Below, in pieces: positions 8,474-17,652 of a stretch of 64,000 nt of DNA. The notes under the pieces were generated by a model. That model ran no database searches and was not told where the DNA came from. It saw only the letters and a list, made by a program, of their open reading frames with translations. The DNA comes from CADEDH01 sp050330635 (GTDB taxonomy: Bacteria > Actinomycetota > Acidimicrobiia > Acidimicrobiales > SZUA-35). The stretch is from assembly GCA_050330635.1 (NCBI GenBank), contig JBHJNQ010000043.1, forward strand, positions 1 through 64,000. The letters are read 5' to 3'. Numbering within the stretch: the stretch's first letter is position 1; the number at the start of each line of letters is the position of its first letter. The position numbers were made by a program, and so were the translations under genes.

Positions 8474-9486
8474 GTGCGCTCGATCCGATTCCGGTTGCTT
8501 GCTGTGTTGGCAGCGACGATGCTGGCCACCGCTTGCGGTTCGTCGGAGGACGGCACCTCGGGAACCACCAGCGCCACCGACGTGACGACGGCAACCGACG
8601 GCGCCACATCGAGCAGCGGCGCCACCTCGACGGTCACCACGTCCAGCCCTGGCGCCGCGACCGAGGTGCAGGTGTTCTTGACTTCCGCAACGCTCTTGGC
8701 CCGGCCGGGGCCACCACGAGCTGCGGCAGTAGCGCTCTCCTCGGTTCGCTCAACGCTACCGCCTTCCAGTTCGACGAGATCGATAAGGTCCGCTACGAGC
8801 TGGAGGGGAGCTGTGACGAGTTCGGTGGCTGGCTGCAGTTCGGATGCCTCGAGATCGAACGCGACGATTGGGAGGCCCAGGTGGCGGGCCAGCTGCCCGG
8901 AAAACCCACGGAAGGAGTCCTGCCTCCTGGTGCGGTTATCGGCGTTGTCGGCGTCAAAGCCGAAGACGTCCTGAACGTCCGGGCCCGGCCCGGATCCCAG
9001 GAAACCATCGTCGACACACTCGACCCGCTGACCACCGGCCTGGTGTTCAGCGGCCGGAAACGCCTGGTGGGCTACCCGTCCTCGGTCTGGTATGAGATCA
9101 ACACCGGTTCGATCGAAGGGTGGGTGAACTCCCGCTACGTGGCCCCGCTGGCCGGAACTGTCGATGCCACCTCCGAAGTGGTCGGTGTCGTAGGCACGTC
9201 GCCCTCGGGCGAAACCGTCGTCCAGGTGGCCGAGATCGTCATCGAGGCCCGTACCGATCTCTTGGACGGCGAGATCGAAGTGGTGCTGGTGGACGGTCCG
9301 ACGTCGGGTGATCTCAACGAGATCGTCTACGACATCCTCGGCTTTGGCGACGACTCGGTGCGGGGTGAACGGCTCCATCTGTTTGTCACCCCGCCAGAAG
9401 TGGACGATGGGCCGACGACCCTGGAGTCTGTCGAGCTGACCCCCATCTGCGCCCGGGGCGACGGTAAGACGGAGCTGTGCCCCTAG
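8474..9486 (+). CDS. secreted lipoprotein with SH3-like domain (frameshifted)
   Basis: A GTG start opens RFRLLAVLAATMLATACGSS, a lipoprotein signal with lipobox Cys, then a Ser/Thr-rich linker. Near base 8690 the coding signal moves to another frame (GSLNATAFQFDEIDKVRYEL), continuing to the stop. That part contains a bacterial SH3-type segment (VLNVRARPGS, VWYEINTGSIEGWVNSRYVA) and an acidic C-terminus ending CARGDGKTELCP. Probably cell-envelope anchored with wall- or protein-binding role; no enzyme motif seen. It lies 120 bp upstream of the ABC exporter genes and could be its partner. Confidence 0.7.
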
Positions 9487-9606
9487 CGGCTCGATCCCTG
9501 AGGTCGGTCTTGGCGACGCCGGCGTGGCGCCTGTCGTTTCGGTTCCTGTGCGCCACGGGACGTTGGCCTCTTGGCGTTTTCGGAAGCTCGACCCAGGTTG
9601 GAACCC

Positions 9607-10383
9607 ATGAGCGATGACGTGGTTCACGGTCGTGTCCGCTCGATCGCGGTCGATGCCCGGGTTGGTCACGAAGGGAGTCGTATCGATCTCGACGAAGTCA
9701 CCAAGCGTTACCGGATCGGCGACGTGGATGTCACGGCCCTCGATGGCATCAATATGCACGTCGACGAAGCGGCCTTCGTTGCGATCGTCGGGCCGTCAGG
9801 CTGTGGCAAGACGACACTGCTGAACATGATCGGCGCCCTGGACACACCCAGCTCGGGATCGGTGCGGGTGGCCGGAATCGACGTCAGCAGCGCGTCGCAG
9901 GCCGCCCGCTCGATCCTGCGGCGGCACACGGTCAGCTTCATCTTCCAGACGTTCAATCTGTTCCCGAGCCTCACTGCGCTCGAGAACGTGCGATTCGGAG
10001 CAGATACGGCGGGCACGCCGAATCCGGCCGACCGGGCCCGAGAGGCGTTGGCTCGGGTCGGGCTCGCTGAACGAGGTCGGCACTTTCCGCACCAGCTGTC
10101 GGGTGGCGAGCAGCAACGCGTGGCGATCGCCCGGGCCCTCGCCACCGGCAACCCGATCCTGCTCGCCGATGAGCCAACTGGCGAGCTCGACTTCCGGACC
10201 GGCGTGCAGATACTCAGCGTGCTCGAGGAACAAGCCCGCAACGGGATGACGGTGCTTATCGTCACCCACAATCGTGAGATCGCTCGTGTCGCTGACCGGG
10301 TGATCGAGCTCTCCAGCGGTCAGATCGTTTCCGATGGTCCGCCACCGGGGGGCAAGGCGGCAATCGGGGATCTCCAATGGTGA
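9607..10383 (+). CDS. ABC transporter ATP-binding protein (LolD/MacB-type)
   Basis: About 258 residues. Walker A GPSGCGKTTLL, Q-loop FQTFNLFPSL, signature LSGGEQQRVAIARAL, Walker B ILLADEPTGELD and the H-loop VTHN are all intact. The sequence FQTFNLFPSLTALENV is typical of the LolD/MacB/FtsE group that pairs with FtsX-fold permeases. The ATG was preferred over an upstream in-frame start because it follows a GG-rich site and MSDDVVHG is the first plausible N-terminus. It overlaps the permease gene by 7 bp. Confidence 0.92.
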   Translation: MSDDVVHGRVRSIAVDARVGHEGSRIDLDEVTKRYRIGDVDVTALDGINMHVDEAAFVAIVGPSGCGKTTLLNMIGALDTPSSGSVRVAGIDVSSASQAARSILRRHTVSFIFQTFNLFPSLTALENVRFGADTAGTPNPADRAREALARVGLAERGRHFPHQLSGGEQQRVAIARALATGNPILLADEPTGELDFRTGVQILSVLEEQARNGMTVLIVTHNREIARVADRVIELSSGQIVSDGPPPGGKAAIGDLQW

Positions 10384-12854
10384 CCGCAACCCGTCCAACA
10401 CGGGGCTGGATGGGATGGTGGTTGCGCTGGTCGTGGCGCGATTTCCGGTCGCACTGGATCGCAGTGAGCGTGATAGCGCTCGTGCTGGCGATCGGAACCG
10501 GGGTCTACGCCGGCCTGGGCAGCACCGCTGAGTGGCGGCGCCAGTCCAACGATGCGAGCTTCGGGGCGCTGGCGATGCACGACCTTCGAATCACGCTCAG
10601 TCCCGGGACCTTCGTGGAGCAGGGGGCGCTCCTCCGCTCGATCGCATCGATCGACGGAGTCGATTCAGTGAGTGCGGTCACCGAACGGCTCGTGGTCGAC
10701 AGTCAGCTCGACACGGGGGCCATCGGCGGCGCCGATTCGGTGCTGGTGCCGGCCCGCCTGGTGGGAATGACGTTCCAATCGACCCGACCTGTCGACGACA
10801 TCTGGGTCCGGGACGGAACCGCACCCTCTGGTGATCCGGGCGATCGTCGCGCTGTCCTCGAGGCCAAGTTCGCCGATCAGCACAGCCTGCCGATCGAGGG
10901 AACGGTGCTGGTTGCCGGCGGCCGCTCCGTGACCTACTCCGGGCTGGGTGTCGGGCCGGAGGACTTTTTCTATGAGGGCCCCGAAGGGACGGTCTTCGCC
11001 GCCGGGGAACTCGCCATCGTGTACCTCTCCCTGACTGCTGCCCAGCAGATCAGCGGAAACGAGGCAGTGGTGAACGATGCCGCACTCGTGCTGGTCGACG
11101 GTGCCGAAAGCGCCGCAATCGAGGCGCAGCTCACCACCGCTATCTCCGATCTCGGCGTGAGCGCCACCATCTCCACCCGCAATGACGCCGACGCTGTCCG
11201 GGTGCTCTACGAGGACATCGACAACGACCAACGCTTCTGGAACGCCCTCTCTGCGCTCGTCCTGTTGGCGGCTGCCCTCGCCGCGTTCAACCTGATCAAT
11301 CGGATCGTGGAAGCCCAGCGCCGTGAGATCGGGATCGGGATGGCACTCGGCGTCCCACGGGCCCAACTGGCGATCCGCCCCATGGTCATCGGCCTTCAGG
11401 TCGCTGTTCTGGGCACGTTGGCCGGCCTGGGTGTCGGGTTCCTGGTGGGCAGAGCCTTCGGGAACCTGCTCGAATCGTTCCTGCCGCTTCCCGAGCACCG
11501 CACACCGTTCCAGGTCAGCGTGTACCTCCGCGCTGCTGCGCTCGGGATCGTGATCCCGATCGCGGCCAGCGCCCTGCCGGTATGGCGAGCGCTGCGCGTC
11601 GAGCCGATCGAGGCGATTCGTACCGGCCACCTCGCGGCCAGGTCGAACCGGCTGACCGGCTGGACCGGTCGGCTACGGCTCCCCGGTTCGTCCATGACCC
11701 TGATGCCGATCCGCCACCTTATGCGCACTCCACGCCGCACGGTGCTGACCGCCATCGGCGTCGGAGCGGCCCTCACCGCGCTGGTGGCCGTTCTCGGGAT
11801 GCTCGACAGCTTCGGTCGTACCCTCGAGCGCAGCGACGCCGAGTTCACCAAGGGTGATGCCGGTCGGGTCGTGGTCCAACTCGACACCTTCTATTCCGAC
11901 GGCTCTTCTGTAGTGGCGGCCATCTCCGCCGCCCCCGGCATCGGGCACACCGATGCCGGCCTGCGCCTACCTGTCACCGCGCTCGCACCCGATCCAGGCG
12001 ACAACCTCGATCTACTCGTCGAGTTCGTCGATCTCGCCGACGCCAGGTGGACACCGACGATCCAGGAAAGCATGGCCGCCGGGAGCAGCGGGAGCCCGAG
12101 GATCCTGCTGGCCCGCAAGGCTACCGACGATCTCGGCGCGCAGGTGGGAGACACCATCACCGTGCGCCATCCGATCCGTACCGGGGTCGGCGGTTTCGCC
12201 ATGGCCGAGACTCCCGTCGTGGTGGCCGCCATCCACGCCAACCCGATCCGGACATTCGCGTTCCTGGACCTCAGCGATGCCGCCAGCTTCGGTCTACAGG
12301 GCCAGGTGAACGTCGTCCACGCCTACCCGGCCGACGGCAGCACCCACTCCGAGGTACAGCGGGCGGTGTTCGGGCTCCCCGGTGTGACTTCCAGCCAGCC
12401 GGTCTCCCGAATCAGCGAAGCCATTGACGAGGCGCTCGATCAGTTCCTCAGCTTCTTAATCGTGACGGCCAGCGGCGTCCTGATCCTGGCGCTCCTCATC
12501 GCCTTCAACGCCACCCGCATCACAGTCGAAGAACGACGACGCGAACACGCCACCATGCGCGCTTTCGGCCTCCCCGTCCGGACCGTTCTCGGGGTCGTGA
12601 TGAAGGAGAGCGTCATCATCGGCATCATCGCAACCGTCATCGGTCTCGCAGCCGGGATCACCTTCCTCCGGTGGATGCTGACGTCGCTGGCCACGACCAC
12701 CCTGCCCGACGTCGGAATCGATACCTACCTGTCACCTACCACCATCCTCGTTACCGCCATCGTGGGCATCATCTCGGTCGGGGCCACACCACTGCTCCTC
12801 GTCCGGAGGCTCCGGAACATGAACCTGCCGGGCACCCTGCGGGTGGTCGAGTGA
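10377..12854 (+). CDS. FtsX-like ABC permease (two FtsX domains)
   Basis: 825 residues. A first membrane segment (WIAVSVIALVLAIGTGVYAG) is followed by a large extracytoplasmic domain, then three FtsX helices (ALVLLAAALAAFNLINRIVE onwards). A second external domain follows, and a second FtsX set (FLIVTASGVLILALLIAF onward) ends in RRLRNMNLPGTLRVVE. This architecture matches actinobacterial permeases that work with LolD-like ATPases to move lipids, peptides or lipoproteins or to transmit mechanical signals outside. The preceding lipoprotein is a candidate client or partner. Confidence 0.9.
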   Translation: MVTATRPTRGWMGWWLRWSWRDFRSHWIAVSVIALVLAIGTGVYAGLGSTAEWRRQSNDASFGALAMHDLRITLSPGTFVEQGALLRSIASIDGVDSVSAVTERLVVDSQLDTGAIGGADSVLVPARLVGMTFQSTRPVDDIWVRDGTAPSGDPGDRRAVLEAKFADQHSLPIEGTVLVAGGRSVTYSGLGVGPEDFFYEGPEGTVFAAGELAIVYLSLTAAQQISGNEAVVNDAALVLVDGAESAAIEAQLTTAISDLGVSATISTRNDADAVRVLYEDIDNDQRFWNALSALVLLAAALAAFNLINRIVEAQRREIGIGMALGVPRAQLAIRPMVIGLQVAVLGTLAGLGVGFLVGRAFGNLLESFLPLPEHRTPFQVSVYLRAAALGIVIPIAASALPVWRALRVEPIEAIRTGHLAARSNRLTGWTGRLRLPGSSMTLMPIRHLMRTPRRTVLTAIGVGAALTALVAVLGMLDSFGRTLERSDAEFTKGDAGRVVVQLDTFYSDGSSVVAAISAAPGIGHTDAGLRLPVTALAPDPGDNLDLLVEFVDLADARWTPTIQESMAAGSSGSPRILLARKATDDLGAQVGDTITVRHPIRTGVGGFAMAETPVVVAAIHANPIRTFAFLDLSDAASFGLQGQVNVVHAYPADGSTHSEVQRAVFGLPGVTSSQPVSRISEAIDEALDQFLSFLIVTASGVLILALLIAFNATRITVEERRREHATMRAFGLPVRTVLGVVMKESVIIGIIATVIGLAAGITFLRWMLTSLATTTLPDVGIDTYLSPTTILVTAIVGIISVGATPLLLVRRLRNMNLPGTLRVVE

Positions 12855-12898
12855 CGGTGCGGAGCCTCACCAGGAGACGGATGCCATGCGGGCGGCGC

Positions 12899-13510
12899 TC
12901 ATGGGAGGGATATCGTGGCCGTCCCATCCGAGTGGGCCTTGGGGTACCAGACGCGGAGGTGATTCTCGGCGGAGGCGAAGATCACGCCACCCGACCGTTC
13001 GACCCAGTCATACTCACCTTCACCACAGCAGCCCTGGGCGAACGTACCGGCCTTCCAACGCTGGCTATCATCGACCACGACCCCCGAGCGGTCGTCGAGC
13101 ATCACATATCCCGGGGCTGAGTCTGAGCTGCCATCGGACGAGGTAGTCCCACCATCGGCTACGAGCGCCCATCCATCGGCGGCGGCGGCGATGCCCCGAA
13201 GACCGGCTAGCCGCCACAGGATGGCGCCGGTATCCCGGTCGACCGCTAGGAATTCGTAACGGTCGCAGCTGAGATCGGGGGTACGGCTCACTACACACGT
13301 TGGCCAGAGCCACCGGACCGTCGGTCACGACCCCGAGGCCTTCGAGGACTGGATCAGTGAACTCGTCGTTGCGCCAGAACGTCCGCTTTGCTGGAGAAGC
13401 CCATCGCAACCGCCAGTTCCTCGATACATCACGCTGGGCCGCCCCACAAAGTCAAGCTCGAGGCGAGCACGCGGCGCTCGATGTCCGTCAGCTCGATCGA
13501 AACCACTCCG
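12899..13510 (-). pseudogene. degenerate fragments: beta-propeller-like C-terminus and WGGPA-motif piece
   Basis: The minus strand near 12,900-13,290 reads DRYEFLAVDRDTGAILWRLA, GLRGIAAAADGWALVADGG, like a PQQ/WD propeller blade series ending TATISLP. One-base shifts link it to VLEGLGVVTDGPVALANVC. Further upstream are ELTDIERRVLASSLTLWGGPA and, after another shift, CIEELAVAMGFSSKADVLAQ, a motif I associate with an uncharacterised actinobacterial family. No intact frame spans the region. Confidence 0.5.
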
Positions 13511-13515
13511 GTTGA

Positions 13516-13920
13516 GGCTATCTCGGGGCCTGGCACAAGCGCTGCTTGGCCGACCCGATCCTGGCCCATGCCTTCGAGGGCGAGGTCCACCCGGAGCACA
13601 CCGAGCGGCTGGCCGCCTACTGGTCCGACCAGCTCGGCGGGCCGCCCGCGTACGCGGCGTCGCTCGGCGACTACCCACACGTCGTGCGGCTGCACAGCGG
13701 CAACGGGCCTCATGAACAGATGGATGGTCGTGCCGTCGTCTCGTTCGTGTTCGCTCTCGATGACGCTGGGATTCCTTCCGATCCTCGGCTGCGGTTCCAA
13801 TTGATCGCCTGGTTCACGTGGGCGACGGAAATGCTGAATCACAGATGGGATAGCCCCGACGAGGTGCCGACGGAGCTTTCCCTGCCCATCTGGGGCTGGG
13901 ACGGAACCGAAGGTTGGTAG
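13516..13920 (+). pseudogene. group II truncated haemoglobin, N-terminus missing
   Basis: The frame opens after a TGA with GYLGAWHKRCLADPILAHAF and continues HPEHTERLAAYWSDQLGGP, VVRLHSGNGPHEQM and MLNHRWDSPDEVPTELSLPI. This is the trHbO-type oxygen/NO-binding globin family, complete from helix B/C to the end but lacking the first 15-25 residues and any proper start codon (first TTG at 13,546). The opposite-strand fragment abuts the break. Confidence 0.75.
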
Positions 13921-14083
13921 GGCAACACAAAGATCGCCAATGTCGAAGGTGCCGGTTGCCTCGCTGTAGCGAAACGCGGGAAGCTGACCCAGTCCTGAGG
14001 GCTGTCGTAAAGGTTGAGTCGGCCACCACCGACGCACCGGAGGACTGGCGCCAGAACTCCGATGGTGTCGCCCATGTCGGACA

Positions 14084-15346
14084 TCAACGTAGCGAGAGAA
14101 CCTCTGGTCGCACCCGTACCCAGACGATCAGCCCCACTAGACCGCACAGGTTGAACACCACCAGCGCCGCTGGCGCGCCAATGGCCTGGGCGGCCTCGCC
14201 GAGCGCGTACATGCCCAGTGGGAGCGCGCCGATCGCCATGCTGAGCAGGCCCATCGCCCGGCCGCGCATCTCGGGGGTGGTGGACGTGATGGCGAGGGCG
14301 ATCTGCGTCGAGCCGAAGAGACCCATTGCTACCCCGGCGCACAGTGCCGAGAGCACGATCACCGGGTAGTCCGGGACCATCGCCAGGCCCAGCAGCAGCA
14401 GGCAGGCAGCCATCGAGCCGTATACGTAGGCGCGGCCGCGATGGGGTTGGCGTGCCGCCACCCAGTACGAGCCGATCATCATGCCGATGCCGGTCGCAGC
14501 GGTGATCATCCCGATGGCCGACGGTGACGCGTCGACCCTCTTGCCGATGACCTGTACGATGGGGACGAAGGAGAAGTGGAAGAAGTCGACAAGCACCGTG
14601 ACACCGAGGATCGACACGAGCGCGAGGTTGGTCGGCAGCATCCGGAACCCATCGGCAACGGTGGCGAAAAACCGCGGCGACGTGTCGAGTCGGGGTTCTC
14701 CCTCGATGCGGGGGACGCCGACCATAACCACCATGGCGACGACGAGCCCGCCGACGATGGCCAGATAGGCCTCACCGACGCCGACGGCCTGGATGATCGA
14801 ACCGCCGACCAGTGCGCCGATGGCCATGCCTCCGGCGGAGCTGACCATCTCCAAGGCCATGGCCCCGTTCACGTGCGCCGCGCCGACGAGGTCGTAGATC
14901 ATCGCCCGGCGTACGGTCATGTCGACCACCCAACCCACGCCGACCGCGAGCATGAACAGGTAGATCATCCAGACCGAGAGCGCTTCGCGCAGCGCCAGCG
15001 CGCCGACCAGGGCGGTGAGTGGAATCATCACCGCAAGTTGCAGCAGCACGGTTCGGCGCCGGTCGAAGCGGTCCGATACCGCCCCGCCGATGAGGCCGGC
15101 GAACAGCAACGGCCCCCACATAAACGTGCCGGTGAGTTGGACCAACCGGGGCGAACCGGTCAAACGGTTGGCCTCGTAGGCGCCCAGGAAGCTCAGCGCC
15201 CAGCGAGCGATGTTCCAGATCCAGCCGGCGGCGTAGACCCGGGGAAAACCCGGCGATCGCAACGATGCGAAGGCGCCCTGCCGAGCCGTCCCCGCAAGGT
15301 CCTCCGGGTTCATCGAGCGTCCGGTGGGCTCACTTGTGGTCGACAC
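14084..15346 (-). CDS. MFS transporter (exporter-like)
   Basis: About 420 residues with 11-12 predicted helices; the cytoplasmic loop GAVSDRFDRRRTVLLQ carries the MFS signature A (GxxxDRxxRR). The pattern of helices and VDMTVRRAMIYDLVG resembles EntS-type and macrolide-exporter-like MFS proteins. I moved the start to the GTG (STTSEPTGRSM) because GGAGGTGAT immediately precedes it; the GTG two codons further up is part of that Shine-Dalgarno. Substrate unknown; no partner genes nearby. Confidence 0.85.
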   Translation of the reverse strand: MSTTSEPTGRSMNPEDLAGTARQGAFASLRSPGFPRVYAAGWIWNIARWALSFLGAYEANRLTGSPRLVQLTGTFMWGPLLFAGLIGGAVSDRFDRRRTVLLQLAVMIPLTALVGALALREALSVWMIYLFMLAVGVGWVVDMTVRRAMIYDLVGAAHVNGAMALEMVSSAGGMAIGALVGGSIIQAVGVGEAYLAIVGGLVVAMVVMVGVPRIEGEPRLDTSPRFFATVADGFRMLPTNLALVSILGVTVLVDFFHFSFVPIVQVIGKRVDASPSAIGMITAATGIGMMIGSYWVAARQPHRGRAYVYGSMAACLLLLGLAMVPDYPVIVLSALCAGVAMGLFGSTQIALAITSTTPEMRGRAMGLLSMAIGALPLGMYALGEAAQAIGAPAALVVFNLCGLVGLIVWVRVRPEVLSLR

Positions 15347-15394
15347 GATCACCTCCGGGGACCTTTCAGCATCGAGCCCATTGTCTAGTCGGAA

Positions 15395-15766
15395 TCAGGA
15401 CACGGACCCAAGCGACGAGGCGTAGCCCTCTCGGCATGCGCCGCCAGGATCGGGTGCACCCAGCCTTCCCGGCCACCTCCCTTGCATCGAGGAGGACTCT
15501 TGCGGCTGACTTCGGCGGTCAGCTTGGCTGCGGTCGTGGGTCATCATGTCGAGGTCTCGGCCACGAACACCGAGCTGAACACCCGGCCCACGCCCCCGGA
15601 TCTCCTTGATCGCGTTGTAGCCATCGACCATCGCCGTATCGCTGGTGATCCTGAAGCAGGCCAGGGCCACCGGGGAAGTTGCACAGGCCGCTGTGAACGA
15701 AACCGACCGGACGAGGTTCTTGGCGTCGTCGTGGCCCGGGAACAAGGCGGGCGCGTTGCTGATCAT
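15395..15766 (-). other. unrecognised open frame between MFS gene and mazF
   Basis: The first part (FTAACATSPVALACFRITSD, TAMVDGYNAIKEIRG) has plausible composition for a real protein, but the second half looks random and I recognise no family. Possibly a relic. Confidence 0.2.
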
Positions 15767-15793
15767 CGTCGCTGCATCGACGTGCGTTGGTCG

Positions 15794-16111
15794 TCAGTGG
15801 TCGCCGCAGCCGAGCGCGTCGGCCAGTCGATTGCAGGCTTCGTCGAGTCGTGATGGGCGGAGCATGGCGACGCGTCGGCGAAATGAGGATCTCGGAAGTG
15901 TGTGGAGGTTGTCGACGGAGACGACGCAGTCCTGCTGTAGGCCGTCGGCGGGGCCCAGTGGCAGTTCCGACGTCAGGCCGCGAATCGTCGTTGTCAGATG
16001 GGCCACGACGATTGCGTCGATACGGTCGGCGACGGGATCGCGTGTGAGGACGAGAACGGCACGATCCCCACCTCGTCCGACATCGGCAAACCAGATCTCG
16101 CCCCGCTTCAT
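15794..16111 (-). CDS. mazF: MazF/PemK-type endoribonuclease toxin
   Basis: 105 residues: MKRGEIWFADVG, AVLVLTRDPVAD, IVVAHLTTTIRGLTSELPLG, DCVVSVDNLHTLPRSSF. These are the conserved strands of the MazF barrel, with the RGEIW motif and the catalytic-region Thr/Ser residues in place. It should cleave mRNA at short sequence motifs. The ATG overlaps the stop of an upstream antitoxin remnant (ATGA). That antitoxin has lost its DNA-binding half, so repression and perhaps neutralisation are altered. Confidence 0.88.
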   Translation of the reverse strand: MKRGEIWFADVGRGGDRAVLVLTRDPVADRIDAIVVAHLTTTIRGLTSELPLGPADGLQQDCVVSVDNLHTLPRSSFRRRVAMLRPSRLDEACNRLADALGCGDH

Positions 16112-16230
16112 TGGCTGAACACTTCGGTCCAGTCGGTGTCATCGTCTGGCCATGCTTCGTTCGGCCAGGCGGCTGTCTCGGCTGCGGTGAGCGGATGCAG
16201 CGCGTACCGCTCGGCGTCGCGCTCACATCG
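16108..16230 (-). pseudogene. MazE-type antitoxin, C-terminal tail only
   Basis: ERYALHPLTAAETAAWPNEA, WPDDDTDWTEVFSQ is an acidic C-terminal tail like those that wrap around MazF dimers. The N-terminal DNA-binding domain is replaced by integrase-core IS sequence at about 16,230. The reading frame continues open into the IS, so a chimeric peptide could be made, but no convincing start is visible. Confidence 0.6.
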
Positions 16231-16515
16231 TGCGGGGCAACCCTGCGGGTTGCTTGCGGAGTCTTCGGCGGATCGAGCCGATCCAACGTTCAGCGAACGC
16301 GTTCGCGACCGGGGCGCGTACTGGGGTCCGGAGGATCTTGAAGTCCTCGGTTCGGAAGATCTCGTCGAACGCGTGGACGAACTGGCTTCCCCGGTCGCGG
16401 ACCAGCGCGTGTGGTGCCCGGAAAGGCCGTCGCCGCAGGTCACGCGGCATTTCGGTATTCGTGGATGAGTCCGTCGCATCGGCTGGTTCGCAGCACCGTG
16501 GCGGTCGCTGACGCC
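16230..16515 (-). mobile_element. integrase-core IS fragments (rearranged)
   Basis: Two pieces of the same transposase family lie in non-native order. At 16,440-16,510 is the C-terminus RTSRCDGLIHEYRNAA followed by a TGA. At 16,240-16,420 lies the middle of the DDE domain: LVRDRGSQFVHAFDEIFRTE, then APVANAFAERWIGSIRRR. The central Asp (RDRG) and Glu (AFAERW) are present. The element truncates the mazE-like gene. Confidence 0.7.
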
Positions 16516-16671
16516 ACGTCCGGTGGCTCGTCATTTTGTGCCCAAACACGGCGAACGAGAATGGCGGCCGTTCGCCCTGGTCAACGCCGACCCGCGACTT
16601 CACGGGCCCCACGGGATCAGGACCTCCTCGTTCAGCATGCTGAGGGTCGACGATGGCCTTGGAGGCTGGTG

Positions 16672-17025
16672 TCAGTAGGCTTCGAATCTGGCGCCGAGTT
16701 TGGTCATGTCGTCTGGGTCTGTGGTGAGGATGAAGGTGCCGAGGCTTTCGGCCACCACGGTCAAGTGGGCGTCGACCACATCTGACGTGTGGGAGGCGGC
16801 GAGTCGGCGGCCGACCGGGACCGAGTTGTCGAGCGGGTGGACGTCGAAGTGGCGGGTGGCTCGGGCCAGGTTGGCCTGCCGGGCCGGGTTGCGCCACACC
16901 TGGGCCAGGACGGGGTGGGTGGTGTGGAGGTCTTCGCCTCGTTCGGTCGCCCGTTTGATCAGCGCCCAGAGCCGGGAGTTGATGTTCTCACCATCGACGA
17001 TCAAGGGACCGGCATCGATGATCAC
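16672..17025 (-). CDS. PIN-domain toxin (VapC-like)
   Basis: 117 residues. MIIDAGPLIV gives the first acidic residue, TTHPVLAQVWRNPARQ a helix with the central region, SDVVDAHLTVVAE the DAH acidic pair, and FILTTDPDDM the last Asp. These form the Mg-dependent RNase active site of PIN toxins. It overlaps the upstream RHH antitoxin gene by 4 bp (ATGA). Confidence 0.85.
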   Translation of the reverse strand: MIIDAGPLIVDGENINSRLWALIKRATERGEDLHTTHPVLAQVWRNPARQANLARATRHFDVHPLDNSVPVGRRLAASHTSDVVDAHLTVVAESLGTFILTTDPDDMTKLGARFEAY

Positions 17026-17267
17026 CGGCTGGTGCCTTGTCGATCGAGGAGCTGATCGGCCCAGTCGAGGTGGGCCTGGTCGATGGGGTCCTCGTCTGCC
17101 TCCCAGGACTCGATCAGGTCGAGGAGGGCTCGACTGCGTCGGCGTCGCTTCACCTCGGCCTGCAGGGCTCGCTTGATGGCGAGGGTCTTGGTTCCGTCGA
17201 CCTGGACGAGTTCGGCGAGCGCTGCCTCCATCTCGTCATCGAAGTTGACTGTCGTCTTGGATGCCAT
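17022..17267 (-). CDS. ribbon-helix-helix antitoxin of PIN toxin
   Basis: 81 residues. The N-terminal KTTVNFDDEMEAALAEL, VQVDGTKTLAIKRALQAEVK is an RHH DNA-binding motif; the basic stretch KRRRRSRALLDLI and acidic tail would bind the toxin. The chosen ATG (MASKTTVNF) sits inside a short inverted repeat with a TATACG-like -10 just upstream, so the mRNA may be leaderless. Confidence 0.8.
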   Translation of the reverse strand: MASKTTVNFDDEMEAALAELVQVDGTKTLAIKRALQAEVKRRRRSRALLDLIESWEADEDPIDQAHLDWADQLLDRQGTSR

Positions 17268-17277
17268 ACGTATATGG
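17264..17277. promoter_or_regulatory. inverted repeat over the RHH antitoxin start
   Basis: CCATA-CGTA-TATGG is an exact inverted repeat that overlaps the antitoxin start codon. This is the expected place for autoregulation by an RHH antitoxin-toxin complex. Confidence 0.55.
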
Positions 17278-17333
17278 TATCGAGTAGGCATCTGTATGGC
17301 AAGAGCCTGGCCATGGATCGACGAATCGCCTTG

Positions 17334-17642
17334 TCAGGCGGCATCCGGGACCACGACCGGGCATCGCAGGCGATGTCGTGGAGGTGGCGGGCGAGGAGTT
17401 GGCGGGTGGTCGCAGGTTCCGTGGCCGGCGTCTTTGAGTTCGAGGATGGATCGAATCTCGGTGAGAGTGAGGCCGCTGGCTTGGGCGTCACGGATGAACT
17501 GGAGTCGTTCGAGCGCGTCGGGTCCGTAGTCCCGGTATCCGGAGCTTGTGCGGCCCGGTTCGTGCATGAGGCCGACCGATTCGTAGTACTGGACGGTTTG
17601 AGTGTTGACACCGATGGTGTCGGCCAGTTCTCCGATCCTCAT
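17334..17642 (-). pseudogene. MerR-family regulator, frameshifted C-terminus
   Basis: MRIGELADTIGVNTQTVQYY, ESVGLMHEPGRTSSGYRDYG, LERLQFIRDAQASGLTLTEI is a canonical MerR winged-helix and hinge. The effector region starts ILELKDAGHGTCDHPPT, after which the frame goes out of register; RQLLARHLHDI continues in another frame. A Cys near CDHP recalls metal-sensing MerR proteins, but the full sensor loop is not readable. It lies 10 bp downstream of the M56 peptidase gene at the end of the copper cluster. Confidence 0.7.
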
Positions 17643-17652
17643 GATGGCGAGG

